From positions 1 to 57,062 of the forward strand of contig CAZDQL010000039.1 of assembly GCA_964507325.1 (NCBI GenBank): 57,062 bases of DNA, read 5' to 3'. The DNA comes from CAZDQL01 sp964507325. Lineage in GTDB: Bacteria; Planctomycetota; UBA1135; GCA-002686595. Each line of letters begins with the position of its first letter. The stretch's first letter is position 1. The translations under genes and the position numbers were made by a program. The notes under the pieces are model-generated. The model was given only the letters and a program-made list of their open reading frames with translations. It had not been told where the DNA came from and ran no database searches. Positions 10,693-18,620 of this stretch are shown in pieces.

Positions 10693-11895
10693 TCAGGAGC
10701 TCGGGGGCGCTGCAGGAGGCTCTGAGGCGGCGCTGGGCGCCTCCTCTACCCCTCCGGAGAGGGCCTGCAGCTTGGCTTCGTACTCCTGGGCCATGTCGGA
10801 GCCGTGGAAGTCCTTCGCCTGCAGGAATTCGAGCCGCAACACGGGGGGCACCAGATCGGCCGCCACCACCATCATCAGGAACACGCCGCCGCCGGCCGCC
10901 AACAGGATCTCCAGGACCTGGAGGAACGAGACGCCTTCGAGGTCGGCGAGGAAGAGCACCAGGATCACGATGCCGGCCAGGTTGAAGAGGTACGACTGGC
11001 GGCGCACGCCCCGCACCAGGGTGACGCTCTCCTCCGCGCTGTGGGAGCGCAGGAAGTCGCGGGCGCGCAGCACGTAGACGAGGGGACTCAGGATCAGGCA
11101 CGCCAGGCCCACCAGGAGGGTCCAGTTCCCCTGCATCTGGTTGATGGTGGTGAACACGATCAGCACGAACATGGCGTAGACCGGCGCGAAGAGCACCACC
11201 GTGTAGCCGGGGACGGGGCTCTCGTGCAGCATCGTCTTCAGGGTGACCGAGGCGCGGATGATGCCCGGGAAGATCGAGATCACCTTCGGCGCGAGCATCA
11301 TGAAGAAGGTCAGGCCCATGGTCACGCCCAGCATCGAGGTCACCGCCTGCGCTTGCTGGGGGTCGAAGTGCCCGAAGTCGAGCAGGCGCGCCCAGGGGAT
11401 CGTGGCGAGCAGGAGGGGCGTGCCCACCAGGAAGTACCAACCGCGCCGCGCGAGTCGCGACGAGCGTTTGGGGTCGCGCCACGCGCGGGCGGCCAAGACC
11501 GCCAGCACCACCACCGCCAGCGACCCGAGCAGGTGGAGGATGGGGATCATGTCGAGCAGGTCCAGGTTGCCGGCGCCGAAGTTCTGCTCCAGGTTGGCGC
11601 GCACGGCGTCCTCGTCGGCGAAACCCTGGCTCGCCTGCTGCCGCACCATGCCGTCGGAGATGGTCTCGAAACTCAGGATCTGGATCAGGGAGACGAGCAC
11701 CAGCAGCACCGACGCCACGATCAGGACCGACGACCGCCAGACGGCGTAGTCCTGGGCCAGCGGCGCCGTGACCGGCGTAGGAGCTGCCGCCAGGGTGGCG
11801 CGCTCCTCCTCACTGGCGTTGTCGCGGCCGAAGTCGCTGCGCAGGGCGCGCCCGAGCGCCCCCTGGAGCACGGTGAGCGGTGAGTTCGTGGCCAT
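10693..11895 (-). CDS. Polytopic membrane protein of unknown function
   Basis: A 400-residue protein from the ATG at 11895. A roughly 50-residue cytoplasmic-type N-terminus rich in Ala and charged residues is followed by about eight hydrophobic segments. Examples are V-L-I-V-A-S-V-L-L-V-L-V, L-G-S-L-A-V-V-V-L-A-V-L, L-L-V-G-L-A-C-L-I-L and I-V-I-L-V-L-F-L-A. The tail is hydrophilic and Ala/Pro-rich. I cannot assign a family; the pattern does not show a clear transporter signature. A second start 12 codons upstream is possible, but a TATGCT hexamer lies exactly 6 nt before the ATG chosen here and there is no Shine-Dalgarno, which fits a leaderless transcript. Confidence 0.75.
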   Translation of the reverse strand: MATNSPLTVLQGALGRALRSDFGRDNASEEERATLAAAPTPVTAPLAQDYAVWRSSVLIVASVLLVLVSLIQILSFETISDGMVRQQASQGFADEDAVRANLEQNFGAGNLDLLDMIPILHLLGSLAVVVLAVLAARAWRDPKRSSRLARRGWYFLVGTPLLLATIPWARLLDFGHFDPQQAQAVTSMLGVTMGLTFFMMLAPKVISIFPGIIRASVTLKTMLHESPVPGYTVVLFAPVYAMFVLIVFTTINQMQGNWTLLVGLACLILSPLVYVLRARDFLRSHSAEESVTLVRGVRRQSYLFNLAGIVILVLFLADLEGVSFLQVLEILLAAGGGVFLMMVVAADLVPPVLRLEFLQAKDFHGSDMAQEYEAKLQALSGGVEEAPSAASEPPAAPPSS

Positions 11896-11901
11896 CGCCA
11901 C

Positions 11902-11907
11902 AGCATA
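11902..11907 (-). promoter_or_regulatory. -10-like hexamer TATGCT, leaderless geometry
   Basis: TATGCT on the minus strand is followed by six bases (gtggcg) and then the ATG of the membrane-protein gene. This spacing would place the transcription start at or next to the A of the start codon. No Shine-Dalgarno is present. Confidence 0.4.
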
Positions 11908-11938
11908 AGGGGCAAGGCCGACCCCGCCCAATCTCCGC

Positions 11939-13195
11939 TCACCAAGCCGAGTCGAGCACCACCGTCCAGCTCGAGGAACCGTAGTAGTCGTTGACGCCGT
12001 CGACGAAGAGCGCGGCGAAGTGCGGCGTCACGTGCCCCAGCGGAGGCAGGTCGCCCTGGGGCTGGGTCGTCACCAGGGCACCCGAGGCGCCGAGCACTCC
12101 AACACAACGCCAGGGCATCGCGACGGGACTCGGGGGCACGTCCACCAGCAGGGGACCGTGCAGCGGACTGAAGCGGTAGCCCGGGCCGCGCGCCTGGGAG
12201 ACGTACACCCGATCCCCCGGCTCCCCCTCGAAGCGCAGGGCGAGCGCGCTCTGGTCGTCGATCAAACGGCTGGCGCGGAAGATGCGGGCGGTGCCCGGCA
12301 GGAAGGTACCGGAGTTGGTGTCCTCGCCGGGTTCTCCGTTCTTGCTGGAGTCCGGGCTGGAGCCCGCCCAGCCGGGCTGATAGTCGTTGTCGAGGAGCCA
12401 GGTCTCCTCGGCGTGGTCCTCCGAGTAGAAGCCGTAGCCTCCCCAGCCTCCATAGCCGTACTCCCCAGTCCACCAATCCACGTCCCAGTCGGCGTTGGAG
12501 CCGTTGCCGCCGATCAGGGTGCAACCGGAGATGAAGATCGTGCCGGTCTCCCAGGCGACGACCCCATGGCCGCCGGAGCCTCCGCTCTCGCCCGGGTCGT
12601 CCCACGTCGTTCCCGACGATCCCCTCCAGGTGGAGGCGTAGAGGGATACCGTGCTGGCGGTGGTCGTGAGCCCACTAGCACCGTCCCCACCGCACTCCCC
12701 CGAACAGGGGTCTCCCCCGCGGGCGGTGCAGTTGGTGAACACGACATCCGCGGAGCCCGTGACGAACACTGCATCGTAGGGCCAGTAGGAAGTCGCGATG
12801 GTGCCGCTCGCACCGACGAAGTCCCCCTCGCGGATGCGCACCGGCCCCCGGCAGTCACTGACCACCAAGGCGTAGCCGTCGGTTCCGGTGGCCCCGACGC
12901 CGGCCATCTCGACCCTGCGGTCGGAAGAGAGGTTGCGGATGCGGATCGTCCCGTCGACGGTGATCACCCCCGAGCTGGTGGCACGCACCAGGCTGAGGGA
13001 CTTGTCGTTCACCCAGAAGGACTCGTAGACCCCCGGCCAGATGCGCAGCACGTCCCCGTCCGCAGCGGCCTGCACGGCGGGGGCGATCTGGTCGAAGTCC
13101 GGGGACGGTCCACGGACGTCGATCACGTCGGAGAGGGCAGGGGAGACGAGGGTCGCCGCGGCGACGGCGGCGCGGGTGAGCCGGGAGATGCTCAT
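11939..13195 (-). CDS. Secreted right-handed beta-helix protein
   Basis: A 418-residue protein with a signal peptide (M-S-I-S-R-L-T-R-A-A-V-A-A-A-T-L-V-S-P-A-L-S). The start of the mature part, I-A-P-A-V-Q-A-A-A-D-G-D-V-L-R-I-W-P-G-V-Y, is the classic opening of pectate-lyase-like or NosD-like parallel beta-helices. Gly/Ser/Asn/Thr-rich short-strand repeats follow to about residue 300, and the last 100 residues form a separate beta-rich module ending S-S-W-T-V-V-L-D-S-A-W. No catalytic residues can be assigned, so it may be a structural or adhesive surface protein rather than an enzyme. CTGGAG lies just before the ATG. It is transcribed divergently from the sigma-factor gene at 13,342. Confidence 0.75.
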   Translation of the reverse strand: MSISRLTRAAVAAATLVSPALSDVIDVRGPSPDFDQIAPAVQAAADGDVLRIWPGVYESFWVNDKSLSLVRATSSGVITVDGTIRIRNLSSDRRVEMAGVGATGTDGYALVVSDCRGPVRIREGDFVGASGTIATSYWPYDAVFVTGSADVVFTNCTARGGDPCSGECGGDGASGLTTTASTVSLYASTWRGSSGTTWDDPGESGGSGGHGVVAWETGTIFISGCTLIGGNGSNADWDVDWWTGEYGYGGWGGYGFYSEDHAEETWLLDNDYQPGWAGSSPDSSKNGEPGEDTNSGTFLPGTARIFRASRLIDDQSALALRFEGEPGDRVYVSQARGPGYRFSPLHGPLLVDVPPSPVAMPWRCVGVLGASGALVTTQPQGDLPPLGHVTPHFAALFVDGVNDYYGSSSWTVVLDSAW

Positions 13196-13341
13196 GCAGT
13201 CTCCAGGTGTGGGTCGGACCGGAGGAGGGGGCGCCTCGGGCCCCCCCGTGGATCCCGGGGATCCCGTTTCGTCACGACCAGTCTGCCGGTTTTTCGGGAA
13301 TCCGGGAGCAGGAAGCGGGACCCGGAGCGAGAAGGGGGACG

Positions 13342-14766
13342 ATGCCCAGGTTCCTCGAAGAGCGCTTCGCCCTCTTCCGCAAGACGGGCAGCACTGCCGC
13401 CTTGGGAGACGTGTACGACCGGGTCGCGCCGGAGCTCCTGCGGGTGGCCCTGCACCTGGCGGGGGACCCGGTCGACGCGGAGGACCTGCTCCAGGAGACC
13501 CTGATCGTCGCCATCGAGAAGCGACGGCAGTGGGACCCGGCGCGGCCGCTCCTGCCCTGGATGACGGGGATCCTGACCAACGAGGCGCGCGCCCTGCGGC
13601 GGCGGCGCTCGATCCATCACGACCCGCCCGGAGACCGCGCGCCCACGCCCGAGCGCGGTCCCGTCGAGCGCGCCCAAGCGGACGAGGTGGAGGAGGCGCT
13701 GACCACCGCCCTCGAGCGCGTCGCCGTCGAGTGGCGGCCGGTCCTGGTCCTGCGCCTGCGCCACGGCCTCACGGCGACGGAGATCGCCGCGGCCCTCGAA
13801 CGTCCGCCGGGGACCGTGCGCTCCCAGCTCGCCCGCGGGCTCGAGGTCCTGCGGCGCGTCCTGCCGGCGGGGATCGCGGGCGCCCTGGCCCTGGAGCTCG
13901 CGCCGCGCGCGCGCGGCCTGGCCGCCGTGCGCGAAGCGGTGCTGGCGGAAGCCGCGGCCCTGCCGATCGCATCCACTTCCCTCCTGCCGGCGCTGGCCGG
14001 CCTGCTCGCCATGAAGAAGACGATCGCCGCCGCGGCCTGCGTCGTGGCCCTGTCGCTGACTTGGACCTTCGGCCCCTGGAACGACGACGCCCCGACGCCT
14101 TCGTCGGCGGAACGAACGCCCGCCCGCCCGAAAGTGGCTTTGCATGAGATCGAGCCCTCGGCTGACGGCACGCAGCTCGCCGAGCCCGCCCCGGAGGAGC
14201 GAGCGCGCGTCGCGTCCACTCTGCCGGAAGCCGAGCCACCCTCCACCCACGGCTGCCTGCGAGTGTCCCTCCACTGGCAGGGGGGCGAGCCGGTGCGCGG
14301 GGGGGTGGTGCGCGTGCGACCGACGGATGGAGGCTGGTCCGACGAGCTGGTCGCGCACACGAACGGCGAGGGGTGGACGCGGGTCGCGGAGCTCCTCCCC
14401 AAGACCTGGTGCGTCCAGACCCTGCGCGGGGGAAGCGAGCTCGTCGTGGTGGTGGCCGGCGAGGAGGCGCGGGTCGAGATGGAGCTCGAGGCGGGCGTGA
14501 CGGTCCTCGGTCGCGTGGTGAACGGGCGCGACGAGCCGGTGGCGGGGGCGGAGATCTGGGTCAGCGAGTACCCCGCCTGCAACTGGGCCTACCCCCTCAC
14601 CCAGAGCGATCGCGAGGGTCGCTTCCGCGTGGAGGGAGTCGCCGGAGACCACCGCCTGGGCGCGCGGGCGCGCGGCTACGCCCCCAGCCACCAGCGTGGC
14701 GTGCGCGGAGCCGTCGGGGAGGAGATGGAGCTCGAGATCGTCCTCGAGCAGGAGGGCTTCCCGTGA
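13342..14766 (+). CDS. ECF-type RNA polymerase sigma factor fused to a transmembrane segment and extracytoplasmic regulatory-like domain
   Basis: A 474-residue protein; the ATG at 13342 follows a GAAGGGGGA ribosome-binding site. Residues about 19-85 form sigma region 2 (A-E-D-L-L-Q-E-T-L-I-V-A), and about 115-172 form sigma region 4 (T-A-T-E-I-A-A-A-L-E-R-P-P-G-T-V-R-S-Q-L). After a linker comes a hydrophobic membrane segment (about 213-244, with M-K-K before A-A-A-A-C-V-V-A-L-S-L). A Pro/Glu-rich stretch follows, then a carboxypeptidase-regulatory-like beta sandwich (V-L-G-R-V-V-N-G-R-D-E-P-V-A-G-A-E-I). The sigma part would be cytoplasmic and the tail outside the membrane. No anti-sigma gene is adjacent. 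The frame stops at 14764-14766, where the same type of repeat continues in the -1 frame. Sigma factors with C-terminal extensions are known in Planctomycetes. Confidence 0.85.
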   Translation: MPRFLEERFALFRKTGSTAALGDVYDRVAPELLRVALHLAGDPVDAEDLLQETLIVAIEKRRQWDPARPLLPWMTGILTNEARALRRRRSIHHDPPGDRAPTPERGPVERAQADEVEEALTTALERVAVEWRPVLVLRLRHGLTATEIAAALERPPGTVRSQLARGLEVLRRVLPAGIAGALALELAPRARGLAAVREAVLAEAAALPIASTSLLPALAGLLAMKKTIAAAACVVALSLTWTFGPWNDDAPTPSSAERTPARPKVALHEIEPSADGTQLAEPAPEERARVASTLPEAEPPSTHGCLRVSLHWQGGEPVRGGVVRVRPTDGGWSDELVAHTNGEGWTRVAELLPKTWCVQTLRGGSELVVVVAGEEARVEMELEAGVTVLGRVVNGRDEPVAGAEIWVSEYPACNWAYPLTQSDREGRFRVEGVAGDHRLGARARGYAPSHQRGVRGAVGEEMELEIVLEQEGFP

Positions 14767-16382
14767 CCGGACGCGTCGTCGACACGGGCGGGGATCCGAT
14801 CGCGAGCGCGCGGGTGTGCTTCGGCGACACGGAATTCGGCGGACGCTACCTGATCTCGGGGGTCTGGCTGCCCCATGCCGCTCCACAGCGGACCCGCACG
14901 GATGGAGAGGGGCGCTTCGACCTGACCTCCGCCGCCGCCGGCGTCCACGATCTGGAGGTGCGCGCCGAGGGCTTCGGGCAGCACGCCTCGCAGGTGGAGG
15001 TGATCCCCGGCTCGTCCCTGCCGCTCGAAATCGTGCTCCAGCCTCACGCCAGGGTCGTCGGGCGGGTGCTCGCCGCGGACGGCTCGCCCGCGGTGCAGGC
15101 GAGGATCTCCGCGCCCACGGCGGCCCCCGTGGAGCCCCGTGCCTACAGCACCTACGACGGCACCTTCACCCTCGAGGAGCTGGCCGCGGGGGAGCACACG
15201 ATCTCCGTCCACCACGATCTCGGGCTGGCGAGCGAGACCTTCTTCCTGGCCCCCGGCGAGACCGTCGAGTGGGAACCGATCCTGACCGACGCCGGGGTCC
15301 CGCGCATCCACGGGCGACTGCTCGACGCGCAGGGGGAGCCGGCACCGGGGTGGTCGATCACCATCCGGCGTGAGGTCGACGGGTCGACGCGCTCCAGCGT
15401 GGTGGGCACGGATTCCGCAGGGCGCTTCGCCGTGCAGGCGGAGCGCGACCAGCCCTACGATCTGAGCGTCAATCGGGCGGAGGCCTTCATGACCTTCCCG
15501 GCGATCCTCCTGCGCGACGTCCTCGCCTCGCCGGTCCCCCTCGAGCTGCGCCTCCCCCCCGACGGCCAGTCCCCCGACGCGGCGCGCATCGCCGCCACGG
15601 TGCTGGCACCCTCGGGAGAGGTCGCCACCGACGTGACCTTCACCGTATTCCACCTCGAAGAGCAGCTCTCGGCCCAGTACCACCCCGACCCGGAGACGGG
15701 CGCGGTGGACGTGCGCAACGTGCCGCAGGGCACCGTCTACGTCTACCTGGGCAGCCTGCGCTACCCGGAGATCCGCTTCGATCCCCGTGAGGTGCGCGCG
15801 GGGGAGTGGGTCGACCTGGGAGAGATCCGTCTGGCCGCCAGCGGCCTGGCGCTGGGCGCCATCACAGCCTGGCCCGGCTTCGACGGCGCGACCCTCACGG
15901 CGCTGGTCTACGCGCGGAAGGGCACCTACGCCGGTTCCGTCGAGCACGCCACCGACAGCTACCGGACCAGCCCCCTACCCCCGGGGGACTACGAGCTCGA
16001 GCTCTCCGGCGACCACGTGGTCACGAAGCGCTACCCCTTCACCGTCGAGGTGGAGCGCGAGACGGTGATGGACGTCACCCTCACGCGGGCCGGCCTGCGG
16101 GAGGCGCACTTCGACCTGCCCGCGGAGCTCCCCGCCGAGGAGGCGCGCTTGTGGGCCGAGCTGTTCGACGCCGCGGGGCGGGTGGTCTGGACCGGGCGCG
16201 TCCGGCCCCTCGACGAGTCGACCCTGGTGGCGCGCGTCTCGGCCCCGCCGGGGATCTACCGGGTGCGGGCACACTCCGGCCCCGACCTCCCCTGGGAGGC
16301 GCAGGGCCCCTTCGAGATCCGCGACCTCGCGGGGGAGCAGCCTCCGCTGCGCTTCCGGGTGGGGCGCGCCGCCGGGAAGTAG
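14763..16382 (+). CDS. Carboxypeptidase-regulatory-like repeat protein, probable continuation of the sigma-factor fusion
   Basis: A 539-codon frame starting at a GTG that overlaps the TGA of the preceding gene (GTGA). It begins at once with V-T-G-R-V-V-D-T-G-G-D-P-I-A-S-A-R-V, the first strand of a CarboxypepD-regulatory (Ig-like) repeat. Further units are visible at V-V-G-R-V-L-A-A-D-G-S-P-A and R-I-H-G-R-L-L-D-A-Q-G-E-P-A. There is no signal peptide, so as a separate protein it would be stranded in the cytoplasm. As a continuation it would extend the extracytoplasmic tail of the sigma fusion to about 1,010 residues. AGGAGG lies 7 nt before the GTG, so reinitiation is also possible. I favour a single gene broken by an indel or read by -1 frameshifting. 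Confidence 0.75.
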   Translation: MTGRVVDTGGDPIASARVCFGDTEFGGRYLISGVWLPHAAPQRTRTDGEGRFDLTSAAAGVHDLEVRAEGFGQHASQVEVIPGSSLPLEIVLQPHARVVGRVLAADGSPAVQARISAPTAAPVEPRAYSTYDGTFTLEELAAGEHTISVHHDLGLASETFFLAPGETVEWEPILTDAGVPRIHGRLLDAQGEPAPGWSITIRREVDGSTRSSVVGTDSAGRFAVQAERDQPYDLSVNRAEAFMTFPAILLRDVLASPVPLELRLPPDGQSPDAARIAATVLAPSGEVATDVTFTVFHLEEQLSAQYHPDPETGAVDVRNVPQGTVYVYLGSLRYPEIRFDPREVRAGEWVDLGEIRLAASGLALGAITAWPGFDGATLTALVYARKGTYAGSVEHATDSYRTSPLPPGDYELELSGDHVVTKRYPFTVEVERETVMDVTLTRAGLREAHFDLPAELPAEEARLWAELFDAAGRVVWTGRVRPLDESTLVARVSAPPGIYRVRAHSGPDLPWEAQGPFEIRDLAGEQPPLRFRVGRAAGK

Positions 16383-16400
16383 CGCGGCACCGTATTCCCG

Positions 16401-17831
16401 TCAGACCTCCCGCGGCACGATGAAGGGCGCGCGCTCCTCGCGGGTCAGGAGCCGGTTGGCCTGCTCGGCGTGGTCCCCGGTGAAGCGCTCCTTGCGCGGA
16501 TCGAAGGCCAGGGTAGGGCCCAGGTCGTACTGGACCTGCTTGGGATCGAGGCCGTTCTGCACCAGGTGCTCGCGCATGCGCACGAAGGCCTCGTTGCCGT
16601 CCTTTTCGGCGCCGAAGGGCGGCTCGCCCGCCAGGGAGCGCTCGCTGCCGAGGAGGTAGGTGACGTTGGCCAGGTGGCACAGGGCGGCGGAGAGGTGCCC
16701 CTCCTGGGCGGGAGCGGTGAGCACGCTCGCGTCCTGGGCCTTGACGGCGTCGAGGAAGTTCTGGAAGTGGTTGGCGCCACCCTGGAAGGTGCGCAGCGGG
16801 GCGCCGTCGGGGTCGAAGGCGGTCAGGCTGTTGTAGCTGGCGCTGACGAGGTACCCCTTCTCGCCGTAGAAGATCACCCCGATGTGGGCGCCGAGCAGAG
16901 CCGCGGTCTCTAGGCCGCGCACCTCGAAGAGCAGGCGCTTCTCACCGTAGTCGAAGAGCGCGAGCTGCGTGTTGGGGGTGTTGCCGTCGTCGTCGTAGCC
17001 CAGGCGTCCACCGCAACCGACCACGCCGACCGGCAGGTGATCGAGACCCAGTCCCCAGCGCGCGATGTCCATCTGGTGCACGCCCTGGTTGCCGATGTCC
17101 CCGTTGCCGGTGTTGAAGTCCCAGTGCCAGTCGTAGTGCAGGTTGGTGCGCATCAAGGGGCGCATCGCGGCGGGACCCGTCCACAGGTCGTAGTCGAGAG
17201 TCTCGGGGGGCTCTTGGGGGCCGCGGACCTTGCCGATGCTGCCGCGGCGCTTGTAGCAGAGGGCGCGGGCCAGCCGCACCGAGCCCAGCCCGCCGGCGCG
17301 CAGCCAGGCGATCGCCTCCCGCGTGGCGGGGGCGCTGCGCGCCTGGGTGCCGACCTGGACGAGCTTGCCGTACTTCTTCGCCGCCTGAACCACCTGGTGC
17401 CCCTCGAAGACGTTGTGGCTGAGGGGCTTCTCCACGTAGACGTGCTTGCCCGCCTGCAGGGCCCAGATCGTCGCCAGGGAGTGCCAGTGGTTCGGCGTGG
17501 CGATGGCGATGGCGTCGATCTCGGGGTCGTCGAGCATCGTGCGCAGGTCGCGGTGGTACACAGCCCCCGGCACGGCCTTCATCGACATCTCGATCACGCC
17601 CTCGTCGGGGTCGCAGATGGCGACCACCTCGGAGTCGGGTGAATCGCGGAAGGCCATGACGTGGGCGCGGCCGCGACCGCGCACGCCGGCCACCCCCACC
17701 CGGATCGGATCGCTCGACGAGCGGCGGCCGCTCTCCCCTCGGGTCGAGGCGGAGAGCAGCGGGGCGCTGGCCGCCGCGGCGGCTGCGAAGAGGGAGCGCT
17801 CGAGGAAGGTCCTGCGGCTGGTGCGTTGCAT
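16401..17831 (-). CDS. Tat-exported Gfo/Idh/MocA-family oxidoreductase
   Basis: A 476-residue protein with a twin-arginine signal (R-R-T-F-L-E-R-S-L-F-A-A-A-A-A-A-S-A), so it is probably folded with its NAD(P) cofactor before export. The Rossmann start is I-R-V-G-V-A-G-V-R-G-R-G-R. The family motif E-K-P-L-S-H-N-V (the EKP lysine) is present, followed by the C-terminal alpha/beta domain (W-D-F-N-T-G-N-G-D-I-G-N-Q-G-V-H-Q-M-D-I). This class of secreted Planctomycete oxidoreductase acts on sugars or sugar derivatives; the substrate is unknown. It starts 11 bp after the SUMF1-like gene and is the third gene of the 19,508-16,401 operon. Confidence 0.9.
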   Translation of the reverse strand: MQRTSRRTFLERSLFAAAAAASAPLLSASTRGESGRRSSSDPIRVGVAGVRGRGRAHVMAFRDSPDSEVVAICDPDEGVIEMSMKAVPGAVYHRDLRTMLDDPEIDAIAIATPNHWHSLATIWALQAGKHVYVEKPLSHNVFEGHQVVQAAKKYGKLVQVGTQARSAPATREAIAWLRAGGLGSVRLARALCYKRRGSIGKVRGPQEPPETLDYDLWTGPAAMRPLMRTNLHYDWHWDFNTGNGDIGNQGVHQMDIARWGLGLDHLPVGVVGCGGRLGYDDDGNTPNTQLALFDYGEKRLLFEVRGLETAALLGAHIGVIFYGEKGYLVSASYNSLTAFDPDGAPLRTFQGGANHFQNFLDAVKAQDASVLTAPAQEGHLSAALCHLANVTYLLGSERSLAGEPPFGAEKDGNEAFVRMREHLVQNGLDPKQVQYDLGPTLAFDPRKERFTGDHAEQANRLLTREERAPFIVPREV

Positions 17832-17842
17832 TGCGTCGGCTC

Positions 17843-18616
17843 CTACGGTCCGGGGCGGAGGACTCGGAATCCCAGGTGGGGTCCGTCGGGGATCCACCAT
17901 ACACCCGGGGGAAAATTGGGGTCGGCCATGACCCAGTCGTCGTTGAAGCGCAGGCGAGAGGAGGCGTCCACCCGGGATCCCGAGTCCTCCCAGGATCCTC
18001 CGCGCAGAACGGCGCGCTCTGGATCGGCGGGATCGAAGGGGTTGTCGCAGTACTCCCACAGGTTGCCGAGCACGTCGTGGAGGCCGTACCGGTTGGGGGC
18101 CTTGAGCCCCACCTCGCGCGTCATCTGGTGGCTGTTCTCGTAGAACCACCCCACCTCCTTCCGCGGCAGCTCGGCGGCGTCGGCGCAGGCGAGCTCCCAC
18201 TCCTCCTCGGTCGGCAGGCGGTAGGGGTGGCCGGTGTTCAGGGAGAGCCAGGTGCAGTACTTGCGCGCCGCGTTCCAGCTCATCCCCAGCGCCGGACGAC
18301 GACCGGTGCCCCAATCGTGGTCGTAGGGGGTCCAGTCGAGGGGCTGGGAGGGCTTCGACACCGCGTCCGCGCCGGGGGGCGCGAGCCCCTCCTCGTCGAA
18401 GTCGCAGTAGAGCAGGTACTCGTCCCAGGTGACCTCGGTGGCGCCGATCCAGAAGCCCCCCTCGGGTATCCAGACCATCGGGAAGCTGATCTCGGTGCCG
18501 CGGATCGTCTCGACGTAGTCCGCGGGAGGCGGTGCCTCCTCGCCGCCGGTCCCGCGGCAACCCGCGGTCAGGAGGGTGAGGCAGAAGAGCGCAAGAGCGT
18601 GGTCGGGGATCCTCAT
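17843..18616 (-). CDS. SUMF1/formylglycine-generating-enzyme-like lipoprotein
   Basis: A 257-residue protein with a lipobox (L-L-T-A-G-C) and a SUMF1 (FGE-sulfatase) domain. Landmarks are M-V-W-I-P-E-G-G-F-W-I-G, T-E-V-T-W-D-E-Y, Y-R-L-P-T-E-E-E-W-E, N-R-Y-G-L-H-D-V-L-G-N-L-W-E-Y and R-G-G-S-W. True FGEs activate sulfatases by oxidising a Cys; most lipoprotein members lack proof of that activity and may be binding or structural modules. No sulfatase of the classical type is in this cluster. It lies 4 bp downstream of the TIM-barrel gene and 11 bp upstream of the Gfo/Idh/MocA gene, so all three probably act together on the outer side of the cytoplasmic membrane. Confidence 0.85.
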   Translation of the reverse strand: MRIPDHALALFCLTLLTAGCRGTGGEEAPPPADYVETIRGTEISFPMVWIPEGGFWIGATEVTWDEYLLYCDFDEEGLAPPGADAVSKPSQPLDWTPYDHDWGTGRRPALGMSWNAARKYCTWLSLNTGHPYRLPTEEEWELACADAAELPRKEVGWFYENSHQMTREVGLKAPNRYGLHDVLGNLWEYCDNPFDPADPERAVLRGGSWEDSGSRVDASSRLRFNDDWVMADPNFPPGVWWIPDGPHLGFRVLRPGP

Positions 18617-18620
18617 CGGC

